64,000 nt of DNA from Bacteroidota bacterium. Lineage in GTDB: Bacteria; Bacteroidota; Ignavibacteria; UBA10030; UBA6906. The position numbers were made by a program, and so were the translations under genes. The stretch is taken from NCBI GenBank assembly GCA_030835135.1, contig JAUQWO010000034.1, positions 62,001 to 126,000 on the forward strand. The letters are read 5' to 3'. Each line of letters begins with the position of its first letter. Position 1 is the stretch's first letter. Shown piece by piece: positions 1-13,218 of the stretch. The notes under the pieces are model-generated. The model worked only from the letters and a program-made list of their open reading frames with translations, had not been told where the DNA came from and ran no database searches.

Positions 1-1
1 C

Positions 2-295
2 GTGTACCATCTGAACCCGTTCAACCTGGTGCCCATCGTGGTGATCGGCATCGTGTTCGGACTCATCGTGTTTCGATCCGGCAACATCCTGTTGGCGATG
101 GCCGCGCACTTCCTGAACAACGCGATCGCCGTGCTCGCGGTGTGGATCGGCGTGGCGGACGATTTCCTGTTCCTTGCGCCGCAGGGGGCGCCTCCGGCCT
201 CGCTGGCCGCGATGAACACGCTCGTCTGCGCCGTGGTATTTCTGGCGCTAATGTGGTACTTTATTCGCATCACACGAAGACCCGTACAAGCCTGA
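2..295 (+). CDS. CPBP (CAAX-protease-like) family membrane protein, 3' part only
   Basis: The window opens inside this gene; only the last 97 residues are present and the start lies upstream. Two hydrophobic segments are visible (residues about 8-26 and 30-52). The string GLIVFRSGNILLAMAAHFLNN matches the last conserved motif of CPBP intramembrane proteases, where a membrane His (in AAHFLNN) is a catalytic residue. A third hydrophobic stretch precedes a short basic tail. Family members act on prenylated proteins or on bacterial peptides/anti-sigma factors; no substrate can be inferred here. The gene ends 10 bases before cdsA and is probably cotranscribed with it. The family call rests on one motif plus topology. 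Confidence 0.72.
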   Translation: MYHLNPFNLVPIVVIGIVFGLIVFRSGNILLAMAAHFLNNAIAVLAVWIGVADDFLFLAPQGAPPASLAAMNTLVCAVVFLALMWYFIRITRRPVQA

Positions 296-305
296 CCGGA
301 ACATC

Positions 306-1256
306 ATGTCCATGAGCAATCTCACGACGCGCGTGCTCGTCGCACTCGTCGGTATCCCCCTCGTCGTTGGTGCGATCGTTGCCGGCGGCTATTTCTTTTT
401 TGCGTTCGTCCTGGCCGTCTCGGTCCTGGCGTTGCGCGAATTCTACACGTTCGCCCGGGCCAAGGGCGTCTTCCCGCAGCATGCCGTGGGGTACATCGTG
501 GGTGTGCTCATGGTGCCCGTGTTCCTCTATGACCGGCTGCATACCGTGATCGTGGGCGCCTTCGTGAAGGCCGGGGTGGAGGTCCCGTTTCCCGTGATGG
601 CGCAGGAGTTCCTCATACTCCTCCTCGCCGCCGTTCCCGTGATGCTGATCGTGGAACTCTTCCGCGGCAAACCCAATGCGCTTATGAATGTCGCCGTGAC
701 CCTCATGGGGGCGATGTATGTGTCTGCGTTCTTCGGCAGTCTGGTCGGGATCCGCGAACTGTTCGTCCCGGCGGATTTCCCGGTGTATGCGCATTTCCCG
801 GATGCCGGTCCGTTCGTCCCGGAGGACATCGCCGCAACGATCTATCGCTGGGGGGCATGGACCGTTCTGACGATCTTCGTCTCCATCTGGATCTGCGACT
901 CGGCCGCGTACTTCGCCGGCAGGGCCTTCGGGAAGCACAAGCTGTTCGAACGCGTCAGCCCCAAGAAGACCTGGGAAGGCGCCATTGCCGGATTCCTCGG
1001 GGCCATCGCCGCATTCCTGGTCATGCAGTCCCTCGTGCTGCCATACCTCACCGTGGTGCAGGCGCTGATCTGCGGCGTGATCGTCGGGATCTTCGGACAG
1101 CTTGGCGACCTCGTGGAATCCCTCCTGAAACGGGATGCCGGCGTGAAGGACTCTTCGTCGCTCATTCCCGGGCATGGTGGCGTGCTGGACCGCTTTGACA
1201 GCATACTGTTCGTTTCTCCTCTGCTTTTTTTGTATCTCGACTTCATTGTTTTCTGA
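306..1256 (+). CDS. cdsA: phosphatidate cytidylyltransferase (CDP-diacylglycerol synthase)
   Basis: A 316-residue multi-pass membrane enzyme that makes CDP-diacylglycerol from phosphatidate and CTP, the precursor of phosphatidylglycerol and phosphatidylethanolamine. Several hydrophobic segments fill the N-terminal two thirds. The family signature is clear near the C terminus: SPKKTWEGA, then GDLVESLLKRDAGVKD, then a PGHGGVLDRFDS block, covering the S-x-x-KR-x4-KD and HGG-x-x-DR-x-D pattern that binds CTP and metal. The length is slightly above that of the 285-residue Escherichia coli enzyme. The start ATG at 306 follows the CPBP stop by 10 bases, and rimO begins 14 bases after the stop, so it lies in an operon. 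Confidence 0.95.
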   Translation: MSMSNLTTRVLVALVGIPLVVGAIVAGGYFFFAFVLAVSVLALREFYTFARAKGVFPQHAVGYIVGVLMVPVFLYDRLHTVIVGAFVKAGVEVPFPVMAQEFLILLLAAVPVMLIVELFRGKPNALMNVAVTLMGAMYVSAFFGSLVGIRELFVPADFPVYAHFPDAGPFVPEDIAATIYRWGAWTVLTIFVSIWICDSAAYFAGRAFGKHKLFERVSPKKTWEGAIAGFLGAIAAFLVMQSLVLPYLTVVQALICGVIVGIFGQLGDLVESLLKRDAGVKDSSSLIPGHGGVLDRFDSILFVSPLLFLYLDFIVF

Positions 1257-1270
1257 CAGGACCGTGAGTG

Positions 1271-2590
1271 ATGGTGCAACGTGCGGGTGAACGGAAGAGC
1301 GGCAAGCCCAGGGTCCATGTGATCACCATGGGGTGTGCGAAGAACACGGTCGATTCCGAGAAGCTGCTGGCCCAGCTCCGCATCAACCGTATCCCCATCG
1401 CATCCACGATCGACGAAGCCGACGTGGCGGTGATCAATACGTGCGGCTTCATCGATGCCGCAAAGGAAGAATCGATCGACATGATCATCGCGGGGGTGAA
1501 GCGGAAGGGCCAGGGACGCCTCCGGAAGGTGATCGCGATGGGATGCCTCACCGAACGCTACCGGGTGGACCTCGAGAAGGAGATCCCGGAGGTGGACCGG
1601 TTCTTCGGGACGCATCAGCTCGGCGATGTGCTGGAGGAACTGGGCGGACATCTCCGCAGCGAACTCCTCGGCGAACGGTACCTCACGACGCCATCGCATA
1701 CCGCGTACCTGAAGATCTCCGAGGGGTGCGACCACCCCTGTTCGTTCTGTGCGATCCCGCTCATGCGCGGAACGCATGTCAGCCGTCAACCGGAAGACAT
1801 CCTGGAGGAAGCCCGGACGCTCGCGCGCGGCGGGGTGAAGGAGCTGATCGTCATCGGACAGGATACCACCTTCTACGGCATGGACCTCTGGGGGGAGCGG
1901 CGTCTGGCATCGCTGCTGGAGAGCCTGGCGGGTATTGCGGGGATCGAATGGATCAGGCTGATGTACGCCTATCCGGCCCACTTCCCGCTGGACGTCCTCG
2001 ACGTCATGGTGCGGCATCCGAACATCTGCCGCTATCTCGATATCCCGGTCCAGCATGCATCGGACACCGTGTTGAAGTCGATGCGCCGTGGCATGACCAC
2101 CCGCGCATTGCGCGAACTCGTGGCAACGATCCGCGCGAAGGTCCCCGGGATCGCGCTCCGGACCACCCTTATCGTGGGATATCCGGATGAAGGGGAGAAG
2201 GAATTTGCGGAATTGCTGGAGTTTGTCCGCGAATCGCGTTTCGAACGGCTCGGGGTTTTCACCTATTCTCTGGAAGAGGGGACAACGGCCCACCCCCTCG
2301 GAGATCCGGTGAGCCGGGAAGAAAAGGAGCGCCGCCGCGCCGCCGTGATGGAAGTACAGCGGGAGATCGCGGAAGACTTGAACGATGCACTTGTCGGGGC
2401 GCGGGTCCGCGTCCTGATCGACCGGTTGGAGGGCGATTCCTGGTACGGCCGGACGGCCGCTGATGCTCCGGAGATCGACAATGAAGTGATCATCCCCGCT
2501 GAAGGGGCGGAGCTCGCCCCGGGGACCTTTTCGGACATCGGAATCGTTGATGCGTATGAGTATGACCTATTAGGAAGGGTGTCCGTATGA
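1271..2590 (+). CDS. rimO: ribosomal protein S12 methylthiotransferase RimO
   Basis: A radical-SAM enzyme that methylthiolates the conserved Asp of ribosomal protein S12. The N-terminal UPF0004 domain begins with VHVITMGCAKNTVDSEKL, close to the RimO form (GCxKNxVDSE) rather than MiaB. The radical-SAM cysteines are in CDHPCSFCAIP (CxxxCxxC). Further Cys residues for the second 4Fe-4S cluster are in NTCGF and AMGCLTE. A C-terminal TRAM domain (last 65 residues) ends the protein. ATG 1271 is chosen because AGGA lies 9 bases upstream; an in-frame GTG at 1268 is equally possible. Its stop overlaps the next start in ATGA. Confidence 0.95.
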   Translation: MVQRAGERKSGKPRVHVITMGCAKNTVDSEKLLAQLRINRIPIASTIDEADVAVINTCGFIDAAKEESIDMIIAGVKRKGQGRLRKVIAMGCLTERYRVDLEKEIPEVDRFFGTHQLGDVLEELGGHLRSELLGERYLTTPSHTAYLKISEGCDHPCSFCAIPLMRGTHVSRQPEDILEEARTLARGGVKELIVIGQDTTFYGMDLWGERRLASLLESLAGIAGIEWIRLMYAYPAHFPLDVLDVMVRHPNICRYLDIPVQHASDTVLKSMRRGMTTRALRELVATIRAKVPGIALRTTLIVGYPDEGEKEFAELLEFVRESRFERLGVFTYSLEEGTTAHPLGDPVSREEKERRRAAVMEVQREIAEDLNDALVGARVRVLIDRLEGDSWYGRTAADAPEIDNEVIIPAEGAELAPGTFSDIGIVDAYEYDLLGRVSV

Positions 2591-3915
2591 CGAGATCCGC
2601 TCGATTCCGGTCCCGCATGCTCTCCGTCGTGTGCATCGCGATGGTGGGCGTGCTGGCAGTTCCCGCCATTGCCCAGGTGGAGGTCGATGGGACGCGGCGT
2701 GAGCGGGAGGCGAATGATCAGTCGCTGTTCGTCGACGCGATCAGCTTTGCGGGCCGCACCGGCGGCGGGCCGCGGCTGGACGTGTTCGTGCAGGTGGGGT
2801 TCGATATCCTGTCGTTCCTGAAGAATGGTGATCTCTACGATGCTTCCTACGAGATGACGATCTCCGTGCTCGATTCCACGGGCAGCCTGGTGAGCGAGAA
2901 ACTGTGGACGGAAGATGTGAAGGGTGTCCCGTTCGATCGCTCCGTGTCGCCGTCGGCGGTGAGCATCACCCAGCGGTCGTTCAATGTCAACCCGGGACAC
3001 TATCTTGTCCGCGTGGTCATGTACGACAGGGAAAGCAAAGTGAACCGCCAGATCGCCCGCGAGGTGCAGGTACCGGATTTCGGAGGCCAGAACCTGTCGC
3101 TCAGCGATATCATGATCCTGAACCGGGTGGTGATGCAGGGCGACCGCCGGTCCATCACGCCCAGCGTTTCATCCAATATCGGGGCCATCCCGGACTCGTT
3201 CTTCGTGTACGTCGAATCGTACAACCCGAAGAACATCGACACCGCGGACATCTTTCTGGTCGTCCTGAACGCCAAGGGCGATGCGGTTCTCGCAAGCGAC
3301 ACCCTGATCGTTCTCAAACCCGGCAGGGGTGACCTGATCCTCACCTTCCATCACGCGCTGCTGGCCCTCGGTGATTATCGCCTGGTCGTCAGTGCCCGTT
3401 CGCCGAGGGCGAACGAGGATGACCCGATGCTCGCGAGCACGGTGAAGAACGTGACGGTCCGGTGGCAGGGTGTGCCGCACTCGGTGAAGGACCTCGACCT
3501 TGCGATCGAGCAGCTGCGGTACATCGCGAAGGACGAAGAGTTCACCACACTGCGCGGCGCGAAGACTCCGGAGGAAAAGCAGACGCTGTTCAACGAGTTC
3601 TGGAAGAAGCGCGATCCGAATCCCAATACCCCGCGGAACGAGCGGATGGAGGAGTTCTACGCGCGCGTGGAGTATGCCAACAAACATTTCAGCCACTACA
3701 TGGACGGCTGGCGCACGGACATGGGGATGGTTTTCATCATCTTCGGAGCGCCGAGCAACGTGGAACGTCATCCGTTCGAGACCGACTCCAAGCCGTATGA
3801 GGTCTGGTCGTATTACGACCTGAACTACAGCATCCTCTTCGTGGATGAGACCGGGTTCGGAGACTACCGGCTGCAGACCCCGATCTGGGAACTGTGGCAA
3901 AGGATCCGGAACTAG
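2587..3915 (+). CDS. GWxTD domain-containing secreted protein
   Basis: A 442-residue exported protein. An N-terminal basic stretch and hydrophobic core ending in VPAIAQ form a signal peptide. The C-terminal 150 residues contain the defining string MDGWRTDMGMVFIIFG, followed by a conserved PYEVWSYYDL stretch and FVDETGFGDYRL. GWxTD proteins are common in Ignavibacteria, Gemmatimonadota and other FCB relatives; their biochemical role is unknown. The middle is beta-rich. It overlaps rimO by four bases and is followed 32 bases later by an Omp85 gene, which suggests an envelope role, but that is inference from position. Confidence 0.85.
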   Translation: MTRSARFRSRMLSVVCIAMVGVLAVPAIAQVEVDGTRREREANDQSLFVDAISFAGRTGGGPRLDVFVQVGFDILSFLKNGDLYDASYEMTISVLDSTGSLVSEKLWTEDVKGVPFDRSVSPSAVSITQRSFNVNPGHYLVRVVMYDRESKVNRQIAREVQVPDFGGQNLSLSDIMILNRVVMQGDRRSITPSVSSNIGAIPDSFFVYVESYNPKNIDTADIFLVVLNAKGDAVLASDTLIVLKPGRGDLILTFHHALLALGDYRLVVSARSPRANEDDPMLASTVKNVTVRWQGVPHSVKDLDLAIEQLRYIAKDEEFTTLRGAKTPEEKQTLFNEFWKKRDPNPNTPRNERMEEFYARVEYANKHFSHYMDGWRTDMGMVFIIFGAPSNVERHPFETDSKPYEVWSYYDLNYSILFVDETGFGDYRLQTPIWELWQRIRN

Positions 3916-3947
3916 GCGGCCGGCGCCCCGATGCGCATCGCAGGGCT

Positions 3948-5696
3948 ATGAATACTGCACGACTCATCCTGCTGTTCCTCTGTTTTCTTCCTGGCATCCG
4001 GGGGGTGGCGGCGCCTCCCGTTATCACAGCCATCGATGTCACGGGCTGCCGTCGGTTTTCCTCGTCCGACGTCGCATCCTGGACCGCCCCGCACCTCCGC
4101 CAGCCGTTCACCCCGGAACGGCTCGATGCGATCTCCACGCTCTTCCGCGAACGCTACCGTGCCGAAGGATTTTATGCCGCGGCCATCGCACTGACCGGGT
4201 CGGTCTACAATGACGACAGCACCACGGTGTCGCTCACGGTCGGCATCGACGAAGGCACCCAGGCGGTGATCGCCGTCATCGAACTCCGCGGGGTGCATGC
4301 GTTCGATCCCGTTCTGCTCCTGTCGACGATGGACAGCCGTCCCGGAACGGTCCTCTCGTCGGGTGCGCTGGAGGGCGACATCGTGTCGGTGTTGGACCGC
4401 TACGAGCGCATGGGATACGCACTTGCGGCATGCACGGTCGGTGACGTATCCCTGGCGCCCGGCGGCGATGTCGATTCCGCGTCGGTCGTGCTGGAGATCG
4501 ACGAAGGGCCACGCGTCGTCATCGACGAAGTACGGGTGGAAGGGAACAAGGAGACGCGGACCAACGTGATCCTGCGCGAGACGCGCATCGGTCCGGGCGA
4601 GGTCTATCAGCCGGAACGCATCGCAGCCATCCGCTCCCGTCTCAATCGTCTTGCGATCTTCTCCCGGGTCGATGAACCCGAACTGTACATGGCCGGGACG
4701 CGCGGAGGGCTACTCCTTCGCGTCGAAGAGGGGAAGACCAATACCTTCGATGGCATCGTGGGGTATGCGCCCGGCATCAACCCGGGCGATCCCGGATATC
4801 TGACCGGCATGGTCACCATCGGCATGAGGAACCTGTTCGGCACCGGGCGCAAGATGAATCTGCGCTGGCAGAAGGAGGACCGGTTCTCACAGGACCTTGC
4901 GGTCGGGTACATCGAACCCTGGGTGTTCTCCCTGCCGGTCAATGCCGGCGCGGATTTCCAGCAGCGGCGGCAGGACAGCACGTACGTCCGCCAGACGGGC
5001 ACGATCACGCTCGAGCTCATGGCCTCCGAGGAACTCTCCCTCAGCCTGTTCGGCACGACCGAGAGCGTCATCCCGTCATCGGACACCGTGACGGCCCGGG
5101 TGCCCCGGAGTTCGTCTCTCGGCGGTGGTGCGGTGGTCCTGTACGATACGCGGGATGATATCTACAGTCCCGAGGGCGGCGCGCGGTACCGTGCCGATTA
5201 TCATTTTGCCAGGAAGCGCATCGCCGCCACGCTCGTTGCTCCGGCGGTCGATGCCAACGTGCAGCGGTTCGGCCTGGACCTGGAGGTGTATGTCTCGCCG
5301 TTCAACCGTCAGGTGATCGCCGTTGGTGTGCACGGGCGGCAGGCGCAGGGGGGTGGCGTGGATGAGAGTCAGATGTACCGGTTCGGCGGGGCACAGACAC
5401 TTCGCGGGTACCGGGAGAACCAGTTCCTCGGTTCGCGCGTGGCGTGGACGAATACGGAGTACCGTTTCGTGCTTGGCCGGAGGTCGTTCGTGTACGGGTT
5501 CATCGATACCGGATACTACTTCCGCCCCGGCGACGCCCGCACCGGGTTGCTGTCCACGGAGGCCTTTCACTATGGGTACGGACTCGGTCTGCGGTTCGAC
5601 ACCCCGCTCGGGAATATGGGCGTGAGTTTCGCCCTCGGCAAAGGGGATTCGTTCGCGCAGGGGAAGATCCACGTGGGGGTGATCGGTGACTTCTGA
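3948..5696 (+). CDS. BamA/TamA-type Omp85 outer-membrane assembly protein
   Basis: A 582-residue outer-membrane protein. After a signal peptide (MNTARLILLFLCFLPG) come POTRA repeats: one near residues 24-95, a second near 100-180 and a clear third beginning VIDEVRVEGNKETRTNVI. The rest is a 16-strand-type barrel (surface antigen D15 family) with FGGAQTLRGYRENQFLG, the LRGY/F motif of the Omp85 barrel, and a terminal Phe. Omp85 proteins insert beta-barrels or export proteins. Three POTRA domains fit TamA better than five-POTRA BamA, though BamA cannot be excluded. The ATG at 3948 was chosen over an upstream in-frame ATG because it begins the signal peptide. Confidence 0.85.
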   Translation: MNTARLILLFLCFLPGIRGVAAPPVITAIDVTGCRRFSSSDVASWTAPHLRQPFTPERLDAISTLFRERYRAEGFYAAAIALTGSVYNDDSTTVSLTVGIDEGTQAVIAVIELRGVHAFDPVLLLSTMDSRPGTVLSSGALEGDIVSVLDRYERMGYALAACTVGDVSLAPGGDVDSASVVLEIDEGPRVVIDEVRVEGNKETRTNVILRETRIGPGEVYQPERIAAIRSRLNRLAIFSRVDEPELYMAGTRGGLLLRVEEGKTNTFDGIVGYAPGINPGDPGYLTGMVTIGMRNLFGTGRKMNLRWQKEDRFSQDLAVGYIEPWVFSLPVNAGADFQQRRQDSTYVRQTGTITLELMASEELSLSLFGTTESVIPSSDTVTARVPRSSSLGGGAVVLYDTRDDIYSPEGGARYRADYHFARKRIAATLVAPAVDANVQRFGLDLEVYVSPFNRQVIAVGVHGRQAQGGGVDESQMYRFGGAQTLRGYRENQFLGSRVAWTNTEYRFVLGRRSFVYGFIDTGYYFRPGDARTGLLSTEAFHYGYGLGLRFDTPLGNMGVSFALGKGDSFAQGKIHVGVIGDF

Positions 5697-6363
5697 GATG
5701 AAAGGACACGGGGGTCCGACGCTGCAGTATGAGCACGCGCTGCACATGCGCGGCATCCGGTTCATCGCGGGCGTTGATGAGGCCGGCCGGGGGCCGCTCG
5801 CGGGTCCGGTCGTTGCTGCCGCGGTCATTCTGCCTGAGGGTGTGTGCATTCCCGGCGTGGACGATTCAAAGAAACTCACAGCCGCGAAGCGCGATGCGCT
5901 GTACGAGGTGATCCTTGCTTGCGCGCTGGCCACCGGCACCGGCATCGTCGGGCATGAGGAGATCGACCGCATCAACATCCTGCAGGCGACCTACCGCGCG
6001 ATGCATCTGGCGCTGGCGGCATTGAGCATCACGCCGGAGCACGTGCTGGTGGATGGGAACAGGTTCGCGGGGACGGGTATCCCGTTCACCACGATCGTGG
6101 ATGGCGATGCGTTGTCGCATTCCATCGCCGCTGCCTCCATCATCGCGAAGGTGACACGCGACCGGATCCTGTGTGACTACGATCGTGCGTATCCGGGCTA
6201 CGGGTTCGCCCGGCACAAGGGATACGGCACGGCGCAACACCGCGCGGCGATCATAGCCCTTGGCCCATGTCCGATCCACCGGATCACATTTCTGTCCGGG
6301 ATTCTGGCCGGCGTCCGGGCACAGGAAGAGGTCACGATCACGGAGGGGGAAGGCACGGCGTGA
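5686..6363 (+). CDS. rnhB: ribonuclease HII
   Basis: Cleaves RNA in RNA/DNA hybrids and removes misincorporated ribonucleotides. The motif IAGVDEAGRGPLAGPVVAA carries the first catalytic Asp-Glu pair; DDSKKL follows, and the later catalytic acidic residues lie in VLVDGNRF and in the DGDALSHSIAAASIIAKVTRD region. The length of 225 residues is normal. The GTG at 5686 has a GGGGGTGATC Shine-Dalgarno-like run just upstream and overlaps the Omp85 gene by 11 bases; ATG 5698 is the alternative start. The stop overlaps the next gene in GTGA. Confidence 0.95.
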   Translation: MTSEMKGHGGPTLQYEHALHMRGIRFIAGVDEAGRGPLAGPVVAAAVILPEGVCIPGVDDSKKLTAAKRDALYEVILACALATGTGIVGHEEIDRINILQATYRAMHLALAALSITPEHVLVDGNRFAGTGIPFTTIVDGDALSHSIAAASIIAKVTRDRILCDYDRAYPGYGFARHKGYGTAQHRAAIIALGPCPIHRITFLSGILAGVRAQEEVTITEGEGTA

Positions 6364-6707
6364 ATGGTCCGGGGGGGTACGGAGAGCAACTCGCCCGCGC
6401 ATTCCTGATCCGAGAGGGGTTCCGGATCGTGGAGATGAACTACCGGTTCCATCATGGCGAGATCGACATCATCGCGGAGGAGGGTGAGGTCCTGGTGTTC
6501 TGCGAGGTGAAGACCCGCACCAATGACCGGTATGGCGCGCCCGAACTGGCGGTCACGCTCCAGAAGCAGCGTCAGATCAGGAAGATCGCGCTCGGCTATA
6601 TCACGGTGCGGGGTCTGCACGACCGGGTGTGCCGCTTCGATGTCGTCGCCGTACGGATGGGCTCGGGGACGCCGCAGATCACCCTGATCCGTGATGCCTT
6701 CAGGTAG
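6360..6707 (+). CDS. YraN family (UPF0102) nuclease-fold protein
   Basis: A 115-residue small protein of the YraN/UPF0102 family, which has a restriction-endonuclease-like fold. The conserved nuclease-type pattern is visible: YGEQLARAFL, then NYRFHHGEIDIIAEEG and LVFCEVKTR, giving E, D and ExK residues. The in vivo role is unknown. The GTG start at 6360 overlaps the rnhB stop by four bases, and the rnhB-yraN order is common in bacteria. Reading further upstream in this frame would extend deep into rnhB, so the overlapping GTG is preferred. It ends the seven-gene operon. Confidence 0.88.
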   Translation: MNGPGGYGEQLARAFLIREGFRIVEMNYRFHHGEIDIIAEEGEVLVFCEVKTRTNDRYGAPELAVTLQKQRQIRKIALGYITVRGLHDRVCRFDVVAVRMGSGTPQITLIRDAFR

Positions 6708-6710
6708 TGC

Positions 6711-6739
6711 TTGCCTTTTCGCCGCCTTTGTCCAATATT
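6711..6739 (+). promoter_or_regulatory. sigma-70-like promoter for cstA
   Basis: TTGCCT and AATATT are separated by exactly 17 bases, 68 bases before the cstA ATG. The geometry matches the other promoter candidates in this window. Confidence 0.5.
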
Positions 6740-6806
6740 AGCATAAGAAACGCTGTTCCGCTGGTGAGATGACGATCCCCCGAATCTTTCCGGAAAGACA
6801 TTCCTG

Positions 6807-8654
6807 ATGCATGCACTTCCCTTGATCCTGATCGCCCTCTGCGTGATGGCGATCGCGTACCGCTACTACAGCGCCTTCATTGCCGCGAAGGTCCTGGTCC
6901 TCGATGACACACGCGTGACGCCGGCGCATACATTCAATGACGGGCAGAACTACCAGCCCACGAACAAGTGGGTGCTCTTCGGGCACCATTTCGCCGCCAT
7001 CTCCGGTGCCGGACCGCTTATCGGTCCGGTCCTCGCCGCGCAGTTCGGTTTCCTGCCGGGCTTCCTCTGGCTCATCGTCGGCGTCGTTGTAGCCGGCGCC
7101 GTACACGACTTCACCGTGCTGGTCGCATCGGTGCGGCAGGACGGCAAGTCGCTGGCCGCGATCGCCCGGAAAGAGATCAGTCCGCTGGCCGGGCTCATCA
7201 GCTCGATCGCCATCCTGATCATTCTCGTCATCGCGCTCGCCGGACTCGGCATCGCGGTCGTGAACGCCCTGAGCGAGAGTTCCTGGGGGACCTTCACGAT
7301 CGCCATGACGATCCCCATTGCACTCATTGTCGGGCTCTGGATGTACCGGATCCGTCCGGGCAAGATCACCGAGGCCAGCATCATGGGCGTCGTCATGGTG
7401 GTCGCTGCGGTCGTGGGTGGGAGCTACGTCCCGGGCAGCTCGATCGCGCCGTGGTTCACATTGTCGCGCGATGGGATCGTGCTCTCCCTGATCATCTACG
7501 GGTTCATCGCTTCCGTACTCCCCATCTGGCTGCTGCTCATTCCGAGGGACTATCTCAGCTCGTACATGAAGATCGGGACCATCGGGGCGCTTGTCCTGGG
7601 CGTCATCATCGTCAACCCCGAACTCAGGATGCCTGCCGTCACCCAGTTCGCCGGAGGCGGAGGCCCGATCATCCCCGGCAAGCTGTTCCCGTTCCTGTTT
7701 GTGACCATCGCCTGCGGTGCGATCTCCGGGTTCCATTCGCTGATCTCTTCCGGGACCACGCCGAAGCTGATCAGCAGGGAGAGTGATACGCGCTTCATCG
7801 GCTATGGGGCGATGCTCATGGAGGGGCTGGTCGGCATCGTGGCGCTCATCGCGGCGAGTTCGCTCGAACCGGGCGACTACTTCGCCATCAACCTGTCGGC
7901 CGAGAAGTTCGCAGCGCTCGGCATGTCGCCGGTGCATCTGGACACGCTGTCGCGGGAGGTTGGGGAGGTCGTTGCCGGCCGGCCGGGAGGCGCGGTGTCG
8001 CTGGCGGTCGGGTTCGCGTACATCTTCACCGGACTTCCCGGACTGGAAAAGCTGATGGGGTTCTGGTATCACTTCGCCATCATGTTTGAAGCGTTGTTCA
8101 TCCTGACCACGATCGATGCCGGCACACGTGTCATGCGGTTCATGGTGCAGGAATTCGGCGGACGGATCTGGAAGCCGATGGAACGAACGGACTGGCTCCC
8201 GGCCAACATCCTTGCCACCACGATCGTGGTCGCGTCCTGGGGATATTTCCTGTGGACGGGGAACATCAGCACGCTCTGGCCGATGTTCGGGACCGCGAAC
8301 CAGTTGCTGGCCGCTGTGGCGCTCTCCGTGGCCACGAGTGTAATCATCAACCGGAAGAAGGAGCGGTATGCGTGGATCACCATCGTGCCGATGGTCTTCG
8401 TTGCCGCCACGACGCTCACGGCCGGGGTGCTGAACATCACCGATAATTTCTGGCCGCTCACCGCGAACCCGGCCACGCGCACGCAGGGGATCGTGAACAG
8501 CGTGATGACGCTGGTGATGATCTACTGCGCGATCATGGTTCTTGTGGAAGCGCTCAAGCGCTGGAACCGTGCCGTGCGGCATGGCGAGTACGAGCCGAAG
8601 CACAAGGATCACGATCACGACCACAAAGAGCCGACGTTCGTGGCGTGCTGCTAG
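6807..8654 (+). CDS. cstA: carbon starvation protein CstA-family pyruvate/peptide transporter
   Basis: A 615-residue inner-membrane protein with about 16-18 hydrophobic segments. Family motifs are clear: [43 protein letters not shown] near the N terminus (positions 45-87 of the protein), then HDF and a [13 protein letters not shown] stretch in the middle. CstA relatives transport pyruvate or peptides and are induced by carbon limitation. The C-terminal tail is His/Asp-rich (HKDHDHDHK) and ends in Cys-Cys, which could bind metal; this tail is unusual. It stands alone with its own promoter and is convergent with the next gene. Confidence 0.93.
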   Translation: MHALPLILIALCVMAIAYRYYSAFIAAKVLVLDDTRVTPAHTFNDGQNYQPTNKWVLFGHHFAAISGAGPLIGPVLAAQFGFLPGFLWLIVGVVVAGAVHDFTVLVASVRQDGKSLAAIARKEISPLAGLISSIAILIILVIALAGLGIAVVNALSESSWGTFTIAMTIPIALIVGLWMYRIRPGKITEASIMGVVMVVAAVVGGSYVPGSSIAPWFTLSRDGIVLSLIIYGFIASVLPIWLLLIPRDYLSSYMKIGTIGALVLGVIIVNPELRMPAVTQFAGGGGPIIPGKLFPFLFVTIACGAISGFHSLISSGTTPKLISRESDTRFIGYGAMLMEGLVGIVALIAASSLEPGDYFAINLSAEKFAALGMSPVHLDTLSREVGEVVAGRPGGAVSLAVGFAYIFTGLPGLEKLMGFWYHFAIMFEALFILTTIDAGTRVMRFMVQEFGGRIWKPMERTDWLPANILATTIVVASWGYFLWTGNISTLWPMFGTANQLLAAVALSVATSVIINRKKERYAWITIVPMVFVAATTLTAGVLNITDNFWPLTANPATRTQGIVNSVMTLVMIYCAIMVLVEALKRWNRAVRHGEYEPKHKDHDHDHKEPTFVACC

Positions 8655-8792
8655 TGCCCCGCTCACCCGTGGTGCCAAACGCAGAGCAGGCAACAGTGCT
8701 GTTGGCGTGAGCCTCCCGCCACGTTGTCCGTAGCGGGATGCAAGGGCACACGGGGTGTCGGTGTGGGCCCACCAACGGACCTTCCACCGGGC

Positions 8793-9746
8793 TCAGCCCG
8801 TCACGACGTTGCGGGGAGTGCCGGCGATGAAGTCGCGGACGTTCTCCGTGACCTCATGCATGAGGCGCCTGCGCGCCGCGGTGCTGGCCCAGGCGAAGTG
8901 CGGGGTGATGTGACAGTTGCGCGCCGTGAGCAGCGGGTTGTCGGCGGGCGGTGGCTCCACCGAGAGCACATCCAGGCCGGCGCCGGCGATCCGGCCGGCA
9001 TGCAGGGCATCGGCGAGTGCATGCTCATCGATGAGCGGCCCGCGGCTGGTGTTGATGATGTATGCCGTTGGCTTCATCAGTGCCAGCCGCGCTGCATTGG
9101 CGATGTGCTTCGTGTCCGGAGTAAGCGGGCAGTGGAAGCTGAGCACGTCGCTCTGTGTGAAGGCTTCATCCAGTGAGACCGGCGTGATCCCGGGCATCGG
9201 CGTCCGGCCCGACCGGCTGTACGCGATCACGTTCATCCCGAACGCCAGCCCCATCCGTGCAACCGCCGTCCCGATCCTTCCCGGGCCGATGATCCCCAGC
9301 GTTGTCCCCGCAAGTTCGATCAGCGGAGCATCCGCGAAGCTGAAGTCCGCGCAGGATGACCACGCCCCCTCACGCACTGTGCGCGTATGATGCCCCATGG
9401 CATGTGCAAGGTTCAGGATGTGTGCGAAGGTCACCTGCGCAACGGACATCGTGCTGTAGGCCGGAACATTGGTGACAACGATCCCGGCCTCCTCCGCCGC
9501 GATATGGTCCACGACATTGTAGCCGGTGGCAAGAACACCGATATAGCGGAGCGAGGGGAGCGCCTTGATCGTCGGACAGGTCAGGAGCGTCTTGTTGGTG
9601 AGGAGGATCTCCGCGCCTGCCGCGCGCGCCAGGACCTGGTCGGCCGGAGTGCGGTCGTGGATCGAGACGTCCCCGAGTTGCTGCAAAGGCTCCCAGCTCA
9701 GGTCGCCGGGATTGAGTGTATGTCCGTCAAGTACCACGATCTTCAT
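8793..9746 (-). CDS. D-2-hydroxyacid dehydrogenase (glycerate dehydrogenase/hydroxypyruvate reductase-like)
   Basis: A 317-residue NAD(P)-dependent dehydrogenase. The Rossmann motif is present as [16 protein letters not shown], with Pro where Leu or Ala is usual in GxGxxG. Catalytic residues follow the family order: Arg in NTSRGPLID, Glu in LSVEPPP and His in CHITPHFAW. Sequence style is closest to hydroxypyruvate reductase/glycerate dehydrogenases; the exact substrate cannot be fixed. The ATG at 9746 begins the typical MKIVVLDG strand; upstream in-frame sequence belongs to the promoter region. It is divergent from carB. Confidence 0.88.
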   Translation of the reverse strand: MKIVVLDGHTLNPGDLSWEPLQQLGDVSIHDRTPADQVLARAAGAEILLTNKTLLTCPTIKALPSLRYIGVLATGYNVVDHIAAEEAGIVVTNVPAYSTMSVAQVTFAHILNLAHAMGHHTRTVREGAWSSCADFSFADAPLIELAGTTLGIIGPGRIGTAVARMGLAFGMNVIAYSRSGRTPMPGITPVSLDEAFTQSDVLSFHCPLTPDTKHIANAARLALMKPTAYIINTSRGPLIDEHALADALHAGRIAGAGLDVLSVEPPPADNPLLTARNCHITPHFAWASTAARRRLMHEVTENVRDFIAGTPRNVVTG

Positions 9747-9772
9747 GATCGATTTCCCGATTGGTGGGGGAA

Positions 9773-9801
9773 AAAGTACGTGGTTTCTCTGCGAGACGCA
9801 A
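9773..9801 (-). promoter_or_regulatory. sigma-70-like promoter for the 2-hydroxyacid dehydrogenase
   Basis: On the minus strand TTGCGT is followed after exactly 17 bases by TACTTT, 27 bases upstream of the ATG at 9746. Confidence 0.5.
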
Positions 9802-9823
9802 GAGCGGAAACCCGGGCGTCGCA

Positions 9824-9852
9824 TTGCAGAAAACCCTGCATTGTCGTATATT
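9824..9852 (+). promoter_or_regulatory. sigma-70-like promoter for carB with an inverted repeat over the -35 box
   Basis: TTGCAG and TATATT are 17 bases apart, 27 bases before the carB start. TGCAG (9825-9829) and CTGCA (9836-9840) form an inverted repeat that covers the -35 box, so it could be a repressor site or simply a coincidence. Confidence 0.5.
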
Positions 9853-9879
9853 GGAAAAACCATCCAGGACCACCCTTCA

Positions 9880-13206
<3,327 letters not shown>

Positions 13207-13218
13207 CAGGTCCGCGGG

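Noticed and set aside
6738-8693. 651-codon open frame on the minus strand opposite cstA
   Set aside because: Its translation is rich in Arg, Asp, His and Glu with no domain, typical of the antisense of a GC-rich gene; cstA on the plus strand is certain.
8655-8792. Small gene or RNA between cstA and the dehydrogenase
   Set aside because: Only short nested inverted repeats are seen, with no ribosome-binding site, coding pattern or known RNA consensus.
9565-9879. Upstream extension of carB by 105 codons
   Set aside because: It covers the divergent gene and both promoters, and the canonical CarB N terminus begins at the TTG at 9880.
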